Below are positions 6,991 through 14,120 of a stretch of 16,004 nucleotides of DNA, one piece after another. The DNA is taken from the NCBI GenBank assembly GCA_937900755.1, contig CALCDN010000249.1, positions 1 to 16,004 on the forward strand. Direction: 5' to 3'. The DNA is from an uncultured Acetobacter sp. (GTDB lineage: Bacteria; Pseudomonadota; Alphaproteobacteria; Acetobacterales; Acetobacteraceae). A model generated the notes under the pieces. The model saw only the letters and a list, made by a program, of their open reading frames with translations, searched no databases and had not been told where the DNA came from. The translations under genes and the position numbers were made by a program. The first letter of the stretch is position 1, and each line of letters begins with the position of its first letter.

Positions 6991-7686
6991 TCAGTCCTGA
7001 TCCTGCACTTTATCCAGTGCATAACCCCGCGCCCGCACGGTGCGGATCAGATCCGCGCCACCCCCTTCATTAAGGGTTTGCCGCAGGCGGCGGATATGCA
7101 CATCCACCGTGCGCAACTCCACAAAGGAACTGCGCTCCCATGCGTGTTTCAACAATTCCTCGCGCGAGAAAACCTGAGCGGGATGCAGCATGAGGAACTC
7201 CAGAAGCCGGTATTCCGTTGGCCCCAGGGACAACAGGCGACCATCGCGCTCAACCTTGTGGCTGACCCGGTCCATGACCAGCGTGTCAAACCGCAGGGTT
7301 TTATCCGCCGGAGGCGCACGCCGCAAAATGGCCTTGATCCGGGCAAACAGCGCATCCATGCTGAAGGGCTTGACCAGATAGTCATCCGCCCCTGTATCCA
7401 GCCCCCGGATGGCGTCTGCTTCCTCCCCCCGCGCACTGAACATGATAATGGGCAGCGCCGCTGTCCTGGCCTGCTCACGCAGACGGCGGCAGACCTCAAG
7501 CCCGGAAATGCCAGGCAGCATCCAGTCCAGCAGAATCAGGTCTGGCCGACGCTGCCGGACATAGTCCAGGGCAGCCTCTCCGTCCGCCGCATGGCGCACC
7601 ATGTAACCCTGTTTTTCCAGATTGTAGCAAACAAGCCGGGCGAGTGCCGGATCGTCCTCAACAACCAGAAGATCTGCCTTGTGCAT
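6991..7686 (-). CDS. phoB: Phosphate-regulon response regulator PhoB
   Basis: This encodes a 231-residue OmpR/PhoB-class transcription factor that binds Pho boxes when phosphorylated by PhoR. The receiver domain (about 1-122) shows the acidic pair in VVEDD (10-12), the phospho-acceptor Asp54 in LILLDWMLPG, Ser84 in MFSARG and Lys106 in YLVKPF. The winged-helix DNA-binding domain (about 130-225) carries LGPTEYRLLEFLMLHP and the recognition helix TVDVHIRRLRQTL. The open frame extends to 7773, but the extra part is unlike the family and overlaps the proximal Pho box. The ATG at 7686 has AAGG about nine bases upstream and starts directly at the receiver domain. It is the first gene of the phoB-phoR pair, with two Pho-box-like sites upstream that suggest autoregulation. 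Confidence 0.95.
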   Translation of the reverse strand: MHKADLLVVEDDPALARLVCYNLEKQGYMVRHAADGEAALDYVRQRRPDLILLDWMLPGISGLEVCRRLREQARTAALPIIMFSARGEEADAIRGLDTGADDYLVKPFSMDALFARIKAILRRAPPADKTLRFDTLVMDRVSHKVERDGRLLSLGPTEYRLLEFLMLHPAQVFSREELLKHAWERSSFVELRTVDVHIRRLRQTLNEGGGADLIRTVRARGYALDKVQDQD

Positions 7687-7720
7687 ACCAGAATGCCTTT
7701 TAAAAACCTGCTGACAGGAT

Positions 7721-7738
7721 ATGACGCGGGGATGACAA
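7721..7738 (-). promoter_or_regulatory. Proximal PhoB box upstream of phoB
   Basis: On the minus strand TTGTCAT and GCGTCAT are separated by CCCC, exactly the 7-4-7 layout of a PhoB box, with 6 and 5 of 7 matches to CTGTCAT. A further CTGTCAG follows, one base out of the 11-base register. The box lies about 35 bases before the phoB ATG, and a T/A-rich stretch (TTTTTAAAA) between them may act as the -10. Confidence 0.78.
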
Positions 7739-7834
7739 AAAACAACTGCCTGTCTGCCTAAAACCCTGCGCAAACAGCATTATGCCGCATGGGGCATACA
7801 TAAAAACCGCCGCTCACACGGCAAAAACCGCTTT

Positions 7835-7852
7835 ATGAATGTTTTATGACCC
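7835..7852 (-). promoter_or_regulatory. Distal PhoB box upstream of phoB
   Basis: On the minus strand GGGTCAT and CATTCAT are separated by AAAA, each matching CTGTCAT at 5 of 7. The core GTCATAAAAC is shared with the pstS array. It lies about 150 bases before the phoB ATG and just past the purA terminator. A CATAAT that could serve as a -10 occurs downstream at 7779-7784, within a small palindrome (TATGCC against GGCATA). Two copies of GCGGTTTTT lie 21 bases apart between them. Confidence 0.65.
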
Positions 7853-7878
7853 GCAGGTCAAAACAACCGGACAGCAAT

Positions 7879-7908
7879 AAAAAAAGCCCCGGCACGGGGC
7901 CGGGGCTT
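7879..7908 (-). terminator. Rho-independent terminator after purA
   Basis: A perfect 10-bp GC-rich stem (AAGCCCCGGC at 7884-7893 against GCCGGGGCTT at 7899-7908) encloses a five-base loop. On the minus strand it runs into seven T (7885 down to 7879). It lies 30 bases past the purA stop and ends the long minus-strand run from trpB. Confidence 0.94.
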
Positions 7909-7937
7909 GCAAGGCTACGTCATATAACTGTCATCTA

Positions 7938-9227
7938 TCAGTCTTCAAACGGGTCACGCACCAGGATGGTGTCGTCGCGGTCCGGGCTGGTGGAGAGCAG
8001 GGTTACAGGTGCTCCCACCAGTTCTTCCACACGGCGCACATACTTGATGGCCTGCGCTGGCAGGTCGGCCCAGCGGCGCGCACCCTGCGTGGTTTCCTTC
8101 CAGCCCTCGACCGTTTCATACACCGGGCGGACACGCTGCTGTGCGGCCGAACCAGAGGGAAAACGCTCGATCTTCTGGCCGTCCAGTTCGTAACCAACGC
8201 AGATGTTGATCTCGTCCAGGCCGTCGAGCACGTCCAGCTTGGTCAGGGCCAGCCCGTTAACACCACCAACCCGCACGGCGTGGCGGACCAGAACAGCGTC
8301 AAACCAGCCACAACGACGCGGACGCCCCGTAACCGTGCCGAACTCATGCCCCCGCTCGCCAAGGCGGCGGCCAATGCCGTCATGCAGTTCGGTCGGGAAA
8401 GGCCCTTCCCCCACGCGGGTGCAGTAGGCCTTGGCAATACCCAGCACAAACCCCGCGGCGGACGGCCCCATGCCAGACCCCGTTCCCGCGTTGGCGGCAA
8501 CCGTGTTGGAACTGGTGACAAACGGATAGGTGCCGTGGTCCACGTCCAGCATGACGGCCTGCGCACCCTCGAACAGAATACGGCGGCCATTACGGCGGGC
8601 ATCGTCCAGAATATCCCACGTTGCAGCCATAAACGGCAGCACTTTTGGGGCTACGTCGGTCAGGAAGGCGAGCAGTTCTTCCTTGGAAAATGTTGGCGCG
8701 CCAAGGCCCGCCAGCAGCGTGTTGTGGTGCAAAAGCAGCTCATCAAGCTTCCAGTCCAGCGTTTCAGGCTCGGCCAGATCGCACAGGCGGATGGCGCGGC
8801 GGGCAACCTTGTCCTCGTAGGCAGGGCCAATGCCACGGCCCGTGGTGCCAATCTTGCGCTCGCCGCGGGCGGCCTCACGCGCACGGTCAAGCGCGCCATG
8901 CACGGGCAGGATAAGGGGCACGTTTTCCGCAATTTTCAGGGTTTCGGGCGTAACCTTGAGCCCCTGTTCGCCAATGCGGGCAATTTCGGCCAGCAGGGCC
9001 TGCGGGTCCACCACAACGCCGTTGCCGATAATGCCCAGCTTGCCGCTGACAACACCTGATGGCAGGAGCGACAGCTTGTAAACCTGATTGCCAACCACCA
9101 GCGTATGGCCCGCATTGTGACCGCCCTGAAAACGCACCACCACGTCGGCCCGGCTGGCTAGCCAGTCAACAATTTTGCCTTTGCCTTCATCGCCCCACTG
9201 GGCGCCGATCACGGTTACGTTGGACAT
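7938..9227 (-). CDS. purA: Adenylosuccinate synthase
   Basis: This cytoplasmic enzyme joins IMP and aspartate with GTP to form adenylosuccinate, the first committed step to AMP. It is complete at 429 residues, the normal length. The N-terminal GTP loop GAQWGDEGKGKIVD carries the catalytic Asp13, and GGHNAGHT carries the catalytic His41. GTTGRGIGPAYEDK, TYPFVTSSNTVA, GPFPTELHD and the C-terminal VTGRPRRCGWFD are family signatures. The ATG at 9227 has AGGAG ten bases upstream. It lies 69 bases downstream of hisZ on the same strand, so it is probably the last gene of the run, closed by the terminator at 7879-7908. A weak stem over the hisZ stop could reduce but hardly block read-through, and purA may have a promoter of its own. 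Nothing unusual is seen in the protein. Confidence 0.98.
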   Translation of the reverse strand: MSNVTVIGAQWGDEGKGKIVDWLASRADVVVRFQGGHNAGHTLVVGNQVYKLSLLPSGVVSGKLGIIGNGVVVDPQALLAEIARIGEQGLKVTPETLKIAENVPLILPVHGALDRAREAARGERKIGTTGRGIGPAYEDKVARRAIRLCDLAEPETLDWKLDELLLHHNTLLAGLGAPTFSKEELLAFLTDVAPKVLPFMAATWDILDDARRNGRRILFEGAQAVMLDVDHGTYPFVTSSNTVAANAGTGSGMGPSAAGFVLGIAKAYCTRVGEGPFPTELHDGIGRRLGERGHEFGTVTGRPRRCGWFDAVLVRHAVRVGGVNGLALTKLDVLDGLDEINICVGYELDGQKIERFPSGSAAQQRVRPVYETVEGWKETTQGARRWADLPAQAIKYVRRVEELVGAPVTLLSTSPDRDDTILVRDPFED

Positions 9228-9296
9228 AGACGGTCTGCTCCTGAAAAAAACTGCCTGCTGGTCAAAAAAGAAACATCACACCCAAGGGCCCAGCCC

Positions 9297-10445
9297 TCAG
9301 GCCAGGTCCACTCGCCGGGTGCCTGAAAGAACGCTGCCACACCCCAGGTGCCGCGCCTCGGCCTCGGCCTGTGCGCCCAAGGCAAAACCACGCACGGTGG
9401 CGTAGCCCTGTGTGCGCAGGCCTGCGGCCAGTTGCTGGCTGGCATCCGCCGCCAGATACACGCGCGCGCGCGCCGGTGCGGGGGGGATCATGCGGAACAG
9501 CACATCTGGCCGCAGGGTCAACCCGCAGGCGGGTTCGTTATCATTGCAGATATAACGCCCACCACGCCCCAGCTCCTCCGAGCGGCCAACGGCAAACAGC
9601 GTGACACACACACCGGTATGGTATTTCCAGCCCCGGAACTCCACCGGGTCCACGGTCATGCGCAGGCTCGGGCAGATCTCACGCACGGCGGCAACCGTAT
9701 CAATCAGCCGGTCCAGCACAACACGGGCCTTGGGGGGCAGGGTCAGTTCCGCCAGTTGCGCCACCGTGTGCTCGGCCGCTCCCGTGGAGTCCAGCAAGGC
9801 GATAAGCGTTGCGGCCAACGCGCCGCCATGCTGGGCCACGGCAGCGGCGTCCTTGCGGTCCAGTGCGCGCATAAGGGCGGGGCGCTGGGCCACGGGCACG
9901 CCTGCCTCTTCCAGCAGGGCGGGGATAAAGGGCGGCATGGTCAGGTCGAAGGAGACATCCCGAACACCAAGGCGCATCAGGGCCTCGGCCCCGATGGACA
10001 TGACCTCTGCGTCCGCCTCGGGGGAATCCGGGCCGATCAGTTCAATGCCGGTCTGCATGATCTGTCGGCTGCTTTCCTCCGCCGCCACGGGGGCCACCAC
10101 GACACATGGCCCCGCGTAGGACACACGGAGCGGGCGCGGCAGCCCGCCAACACGAGTCGCGGCCATGCGGGCGATCTGGGGTGTAATGTCGGGGCGCAGC
10201 ACCATCATGCGCCGTGTATCGGGGTCCATGACCCTGAAGCACTGTTCCGCCAGAGCCACCCCCGCACCGGCAAGGTAGGTCTCCTCAAATTCCATAAGAG
10301 GCGGGCGGACGCTGTCGTAGCCGTGGGAGGCAAACACATCCATAAGGGTTGCCACGCCCCGCGCTTCCGTTCGGGCATCGGGGGTCAGCAGATCTACAAA
10401 GCCAGCAGGCAGCAGGGCCGGGCTAAAGGGCGGGTCGTCCGTCAT
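9297..10445 (-). CDS. hisZ: ATP phosphoribosyltransferase regulatory subunit HisZ
   Basis: HisZ is a histidyl-tRNA-synthetase-like protein without tRNA charging activity; it pairs with short-form HisG to make the first enzyme of histidine synthesis and confers feedback control. From the ATG at 10445 it is 382 residues, shorter than true HisRS because the anticodon-binding domain is absent. Class II synthetase-like traces are PPLMEFEETYL, the motif-2-like region MMVLRPDITPQIARMAA, and the later GRGGRYICN with the ending GCGSVLSGTRRVDLA. The frame stays open to a GTG at 10514, only 18 bases after the ATPase stop, but none of the possible starts has a good ribosome site; I chose 10445 because the sequence after it looks like the family N-terminus. 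hisG is not in the window, so it must lie elsewhere. It sits between the ATPase and purA, same strand. Confidence 0.92.
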   Translation of the reverse strand: MTDDPPFSPALLPAGFVDLLTPDARTEARGVATLMDVFASHGYDSVRPPLMEFEETYLAGAGVALAEQCFRVMDPDTRRMMVLRPDITPQIARMAATRVGGLPRPLRVSYAGPCVVVAPVAAEESSRQIMQTGIELIGPDSPEADAEVMSIGAEALMRLGVRDVSFDLTMPPFIPALLEEAGVPVAQRPALMRALDRKDAAAVAQHGGALAATLIALLDSTGAAEHTVAQLAELTLPPKARVVLDRLIDTVAAVREICPSLRMTVDPVEFRGWKYHTGVCVTLFAVGRSEELGRGGRYICNDNEPACGLTLRPDVLFRMIPPAPARARVYLAADASQQLAAGLRTQGYATVRGFALGAQAEAEARHLGCGSVLSGTRRVDLA

Positions 10446-10532
10446 GCCTCGGGCTATAGCACTCCCCGCTCCGCCCGTCATGCCCGCGGGGGTGTTCTTT
10501 TGCGCCTTTGCCACACAAAACGGGCCGATGGG

Positions 10533-12014
10533 TCAGCCTTCAGCCACACCGGGCAGTGTTTCCCACCCTGTTCCTATGAAGGTCAGCACCCGCCGTCCCA
10601 CGCCATCGGCGCGCAGCACAACCAGATTCTGGTCCTCGAACCAGGCCAGCAGGCGGCGTGCCCGCCCCTTGGAGGCCGTGCCATACACCCTGGCGATCTG
10701 GGCATCCGACGGGCATGGCGTGCGCTCGATGGCCGCACGGGCCAGGAACAGAAAGACAGCCTGCAAATCCTCTGGCAGGGCCGATGCGCGGGTTTCGGCC
10801 TCCTGCCATTGTGTGGAGGTGGACATATCCTCACTCACGCCGCTGCGGGCCGTGGCCAGCGCGCGGTTGAAGCGCCGCAGGTCCAGCGCATTGCGCCCCA
10901 GCCCGGCAATGCGGCACCGCACCAGAAAGTCCTGGTACAGAACAGGCACGGGCCTGAAGGACGAATCCTCGTCCTCCATCATGTCCCGCAAGATGGCGGT
11001 CATGCGGGCTTCGCGCTCACCTTGCGTTTCGGCAACGTCCTCCGCGCCCTCCTGTTCGGCCTGCACGCTGGCCTGTGCCTCGCCGTGGGCCGCAAGCTGG
11101 CTCAGCAGGTCAGGCGCCGATGGGGCGGGGGCCTTGCGCGTGCGCGTGGGCAGCTCCTGCACGGGCACGGGGGCCAGAATAAGCTCATGCACAGGGGCGG
11201 GCGGCGGCTCAAAGGGAGCAAGCACTGGCCCCGCCGAGCGGCTTTCGGTTTCCACCACGCCAATACGGACCGAGAGCGGCCTGCGGCTGAGGGCTGGCCC
11301 AAGGGCCACAAACGTGCCGCGTGCAAGGTCGCGGAAGGCTTCGGCCTGCCTGCGTTCCATGCCCAAAAGGTCGGCGGCACGCGCCATATCAATATCAAGG
11401 AACGTCCGGCCCATCAGAAAATTAGAGGCTTCCGCCGCCACGTTCTTGGCCAGCTTGGCAAGGCGCTGCGTGGCGATAATGCCAGCAAGGCCACGCTTGC
11501 GCCCACGGCACATCAGGTTGGTCATGGCGCCAAGGGAGGCCCGGCGCGCCTCGTCCGAGACCTCGCCAGCGGCTGCGGGCGCAAAAAGCTGGGCTTCGTC
11601 CACAACCACCAGAACGGGGTACCAGTGCTGGCGCGGCACCTCGAACATACCGCCCAGAAAAGCCGCGGCCCAGCGCATCTGCTGGTCCGCGTCCAGCCCC
11701 TCCAGGTTCAGTACGACGGAGGCACGGTGCATGCGCATGCGCTCGCCCGCCGCATGCAGGGCCATTTCCGAATGATCGGCCCCGTCTATGACCAGGTGCC
11801 CGAACTTTTCGGCCAGGCTGACAAAATCCCCCTCGGGGTCAATAATGGCCTGCTGTACCATCCGCGCGGACTGCTCCAGCAGACGCCGCAGAAGGTGCGA
11901 CTTGCCCGAGCCGGAATTGCCCTGCACCAGAAGCCGCGTGGCCAAGAGTTCGCCAAGGTCCATCTGTGCCGGACCACCCCCCGGCACCTCCCCCATTGTA
12001 ATCATGCTGTTCAT
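10533..12014 (-). CDS. HerA/DUF87-type P-loop ATPase of unknown role
   Basis: This encodes a 493-residue cytoplasmic ATPase of the HerA/FtsK-like group (DUF87/helicase HerA central domain). Walker A is GNSGSGKSHLLRRLLEQ (about residues 32-48), DPEGD follows near 59, Walker B is PVLVVVDEAQLF (about 133-144), and RGRKRGLAGIIATQRLAKL (about 170-188) holds the sensor and arginine region. The N-terminal stretch MGEVPGG...LGELLATR resembles the short beta-barrel entry of HerA proteins. After about residue 260 a Pro/Ala-rich linker leads to a C-terminal part (about 330-493) that ends in a possible winged helix (PSDAQIARVYG...RRLLAWFEDQNLVVLR). I chose the ATG at 12014, which overlaps the flavoprotein stop as ATGA; an in-frame ATG at 12056 with GGGG eight bases upstream is an alternative. 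No NurA nuclease partner is nearby, so a DNA-end-resection role is not supported; the true function is unknown. Confidence 0.85.
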   Translation of the reverse strand: MNSMITMGEVPGGGPAQMDLGELLATRLLVQGNSGSGKSHLLRRLLEQSARMVQQAIIDPEGDFVSLAEKFGHLVIDGADHSEMALHAAGERMRMHRASVVLNLEGLDADQQMRWAAAFLGGMFEVPRQHWYPVLVVVDEAQLFAPAAAGEVSDEARRASLGAMTNLMCRGRKRGLAGIIATQRLAKLAKNVAAEASNFLMGRTFLDIDMARAADLLGMERRQAEAFRDLARGTFVALGPALSRRPLSVRIGVVETESRSAGPVLAPFEPPPAPVHELILAPVPVQELPTRTRKAPAPSAPDLLSQLAAHGEAQASVQAEQEGAEDVAETQGEREARMTAILRDMMEDEDSSFRPVPVLYQDFLVRCRIAGLGRNALDLRRFNRALATARSGVSEDMSTSTQWQEAETRASALPEDLQAVFLFLARAAIERTPCPSDAQIARVYGTASKGRARRLLAWFEDQNLVVLRADGVGRRVLTFIGTGWETLPGVAEG

Positions 12015-13267
12015 GGTTGGAGGGGATACCGCCTTGCCCCACCCTTGCGCAACCATGCCTCCATCCCCTTTGCGGCAGCCCGGCCCGTGGCAAGGCAGGC
12101 ATGGAGCAGGTAGCCCCCCGTCGGGGCCTCCCAGTCCAGCATTTCCCCCGCTACAAACACGCCGGGGAGTGCTTTGAGCATGAAGGACTCGTCACACGCG
12201 GCACAAGTGACCCCTCCGGCCGTGGAAATGGCGCGGGCCAGCGGCGCGGCCGCGTGAAAGGTCAATGGCACCGCTTTAATCAGGGCTGCCAGCGCGCGCG
12301 GGTCCGTGGGGGTTACCCCTACCTCGCGCAGGAGCCCCACGGCTGCGGGCGGGAGCCGGAGCGCCTTGCGCAGGCGGTTGCTCAGGCTCTCCCGCGCGCG
12401 GGTGGCGCGCAGCTTTTCCAACAGGTCCTGCCCGCTCAGGTCGGGACGCAGGTCACACAGCACCGTGGCATGGCCCTGCTCCGTTATGGCCTGCCGCACA
12501 GCGCGGGAGAGGGCATAAAGCGCACCCCCTTCCACCCCTGTGCGGGTCAGCACAATTTCTCCCCGCACACGCTTTTCGCCAAATGTCAGGGCAACCGGCT
12601 TGAGGGGCGTTCCCGCAAAACGCTCGGCAAAAAAAGCCGCCCAGGGGGTGCAAAACCCACAATTGGCGGGCTCCAGCCGCGCCACCTCCACCCCATGCTG
12701 TTGCAAAAGCGGCACCCAGCTACCAGAACTGCCCAGCCGGGGCCAGCTTGCCCCACCAAGAGCCAGCAGAACGGCATCGGCTTCCACTTCGACCTGATGC
12801 CGCACAAGCTCCCCCGGCGGTTGCATGTTGAAAAGAAGCTGGCCATGCGCCCCCCAGCCCAGCCACTCCGCACGGGTCTGGAACGTGACACCCGCGGCGT
12901 TCAGGCGCGCAAGCCATGCCCGCAACAGAGGTGACGCCTTCATCCCCATGGGAAAAACCCTGCCCGAAGAGCCAACAAAACTCTCCTGCCCCAGCCCCGC
13001 CATCCAGTCCCGGATGTGGGGCATGGTCCATGCGTCCAGCGCGGGTTGCAGCCATGGGCTGGCGGGACCATACCGCTCCAGCACCGCCGCGTGCTCTTCG
13101 GAGTGCGCGATGTTCAGCCCGCCGCGCCCCGCCATGAGCAGCTTGCGGCCAAGGCTTGGCATACGCTCCATAACCCGCACGCCGCACCCTGCCCCGGCCA
13201 GATACTCCGCCGCGGCCAGCCCGGCCGGGCCACCACCCACAACAACAATACGCGGTTTATCGGTCAT
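12011..13267 (-). CDS. BaiN/HI0933-type FAD-dependent flavoprotein (TIGR03862-like)
   Basis: This encodes a 418-residue flavoprotein of the HI0933/BaiN-like NAD(P)/FAD-dependent oxidoreductase group, closest by eye to the TIGR03862 branch. An N-terminal FAD-binding Rossmann fold reads IVVVGGGPAGLAAAEYLAGAG (about 7-27) and ends with VMER. The family block GRKLLMAGRGGLNIAHSE (about 40-57) follows. LLALGGASWPRLGSSGSW lies mid-protein. The C-terminal FAD-contact region is GVFVAGEMLDWEAPTGGYLL (about 369-388). The substrate of this branch is not known to me. The frame continues upstream to 13438 inside trpA, but that extension is Arg/Pro-rich and is the shadow of trpA; the ATG at 13267 opens the Rossmann fold directly. 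It starts 19 bases after trpA and its stop overlaps the ATPase start as ATGA, which points to translational coupling. Confidence 0.9.
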   Translation of the reverse strand: MTDKPRIVVVGGGPAGLAAAEYLAGAGCGVRVMERMPSLGRKLLMAGRGGLNIAHSEEHAAVLERYGPASPWLQPALDAWTMPHIRDWMAGLGQESFVGSSGRVFPMGMKASPLLRAWLARLNAAGVTFQTRAEWLGWGAHGQLLFNMQPPGELVRHQVEVEADAVLLALGGASWPRLGSSGSWVPLLQQHGVEVARLEPANCGFCTPWAAFFAERFAGTPLKPVALTFGEKRVRGEIVLTRTGVEGGALYALSRAVRQAITEQGHATVLCDLRPDLSGQDLLEKLRATRARESLSNRLRKALRLPPAAVGLLREVGVTPTDPRALAALIKAVPLTFHAAAPLARAISTAGGVTCAACDESFMLKALPGVFVAGEMLDWEAPTGGYLLHACLATGRAAAKGMEAWLRKGGARRYPLQP

Positions 13268-13286
13268 GGGTGGAGGCCGCCATGTA

Positions 13287-14120
13287 TCATGCGGGCTTCT
13301 GGCCCGCCGCGCGCACCGCCTGCGCCAGAGCGCCGATCTGCTCAAGCACGCGCGGCAGGGTCTGGGGCGTGGCACGCCCCTGCGCGTCCAGTGTTTCCGC
13401 CAGTGTAGCCAGCAGGGCGGAGGCCACCACCGCGCCATCGGCTATGCTGGAGGCCTGCGCGGCCTGCTCGGGCGTGCGCACGCCAAACCCGATGGCTATG
13501 GGCAGGTTGGTCGCTGCCCGCACGCGGGGGATGGCGCTTGCAAGGTCATGCGCGCTGGCCGAACGGGTGCCCGTAATACCCACGATGCTGACATAATAGA
13601 CAAAGCCCGATGCATGCGCGAGCACGTATTCCAGCCGCGCATCGGGCGTGGTGGGGGCCACCAGCCGGATAATGTCCAGCCCCGCCGCCTGTGCAGGAGC
13701 GGCAATGACCGAGCCCTCCTCTGGCGGCAGGTCGACCAGAATAAGCCCGTCCACCCCGGCGGCGGCGGCATCGTTGCAGAAGCGCTCATACCCGTAGGAT
13801 TCCACGGGGTTGACGTAGCCCATCAGAATAACCGGGGTTGCGTCATCCTCCTTGCGGAATTCGGCCACCATATCCAGCACGCCCACCAAGGTGGCGCCCG
13901 CCTTGAGGCCGCGCAGGGCGGCGGCCTGAATAACCGGCCCATCGGCCGACGGGTCGGAAAAAGGCATGCCAACCTCGATCAGGTCGGCACCGGCCGCAGG
14001 CATGGCCCGGAGCAGCTCAAGCGATGTGGCCCGGTCAGGGTCATATGCTTCGAGGTAGGGGATGAGCGCGCCACGACCTTCGGCAGCAAGGGTTTTAAAA
14101 CGGGCGGCAATACGGCTCAC
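13287..14120 (-). CDS. trpA: Tryptophan synthase alpha chain
   Basis: TrpA cleaves indole-3-glycerol phosphate to indole, which passes through a tunnel to TrpB. From the GTG at 14120 it has 277 residues, a usual length for this TIM-barrel protein. The catalytic pair is present as Glu49 (DLIEVGMPFSDP) and Asp60 (SADGPVIQ), the same numbers as in the Salmonella enzyme. SYGYERFCNDAAAAGVDG and GFVYYVSIVGITGTRSA (active-site loop 6 region), and PIAIGFGV (phosphate-binding) are also seen. The GTG start overlaps the trpB stop as GTGA, typical of coupled trpBA; the open frame upstream to 14360 is only the trpB shadow. Small oddities: the conserved Gly of the 'AGDPD' turn is Tyr here (EAYDPD, residue 26), and 'FSDPSADGP' has Ser at residue 58 where Met, Leu or Val is common. 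Confidence 0.97.
   Translation of the reverse strand: MSRIAARFKTLAAEGRGALIPYLEAYDPDRATSLELLRAMPAAGADLIEVGMPFSDPSADGPVIQAAALRGLKAGATLVGVLDMVAEFRKEDDATPVILMGYVNPVESYGYERFCNDAAAAGVDGLILVDLPPEEGSVIAAPAQAAGLDIIRLVAPTTPDARLEYVLAHASGFVYYVSIVGITGTRSASAHDLASAIPRVRAATNLPIAIGFGVRTPEQAAQASSIADGAVVASALLATLAETLDAQGRATPQTLPRVLEQIGALAQAVRAAGQKPA

Noticed and set aside
5776..7761. A 661-codon open frame on the plus strand opposite phoR and phoB
   Set aside because: It is the antisense shadow of two well-supported genes in GC-rich DNA; the translation is low-complexity, rich in Gln, His, Arg and Pro, with no recognisable domain.
7928..7934. A perfect CTGTCAT on the plus strand near the purA stop
   Set aside because: It stands alone without a second unit 11 bases away and points toward no gene start on that strand.
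9285..9297. Possible terminator between hisZ and purA
   Set aside because: The stem AGGGC/GCCCT is only five pairs, overlaps the hisZ stop and has no adjacent uninterrupted T-run.
9457..9473. Alternating purine-pyrimidine run (CG repeats) inside hisZ
   Set aside because: It encodes Ala/Arg codons in frame in a GC-rich gene; no reason to think it acts as a Z-DNA or phase-variation element.
9348..12113. A 921-codon open frame on the plus strand opposite hisZ and the ATPase
   Set aside because: It spans the gap between two real genes on the other strand and has no domain or ribosome site; the length comes from codon bias of the true genes.
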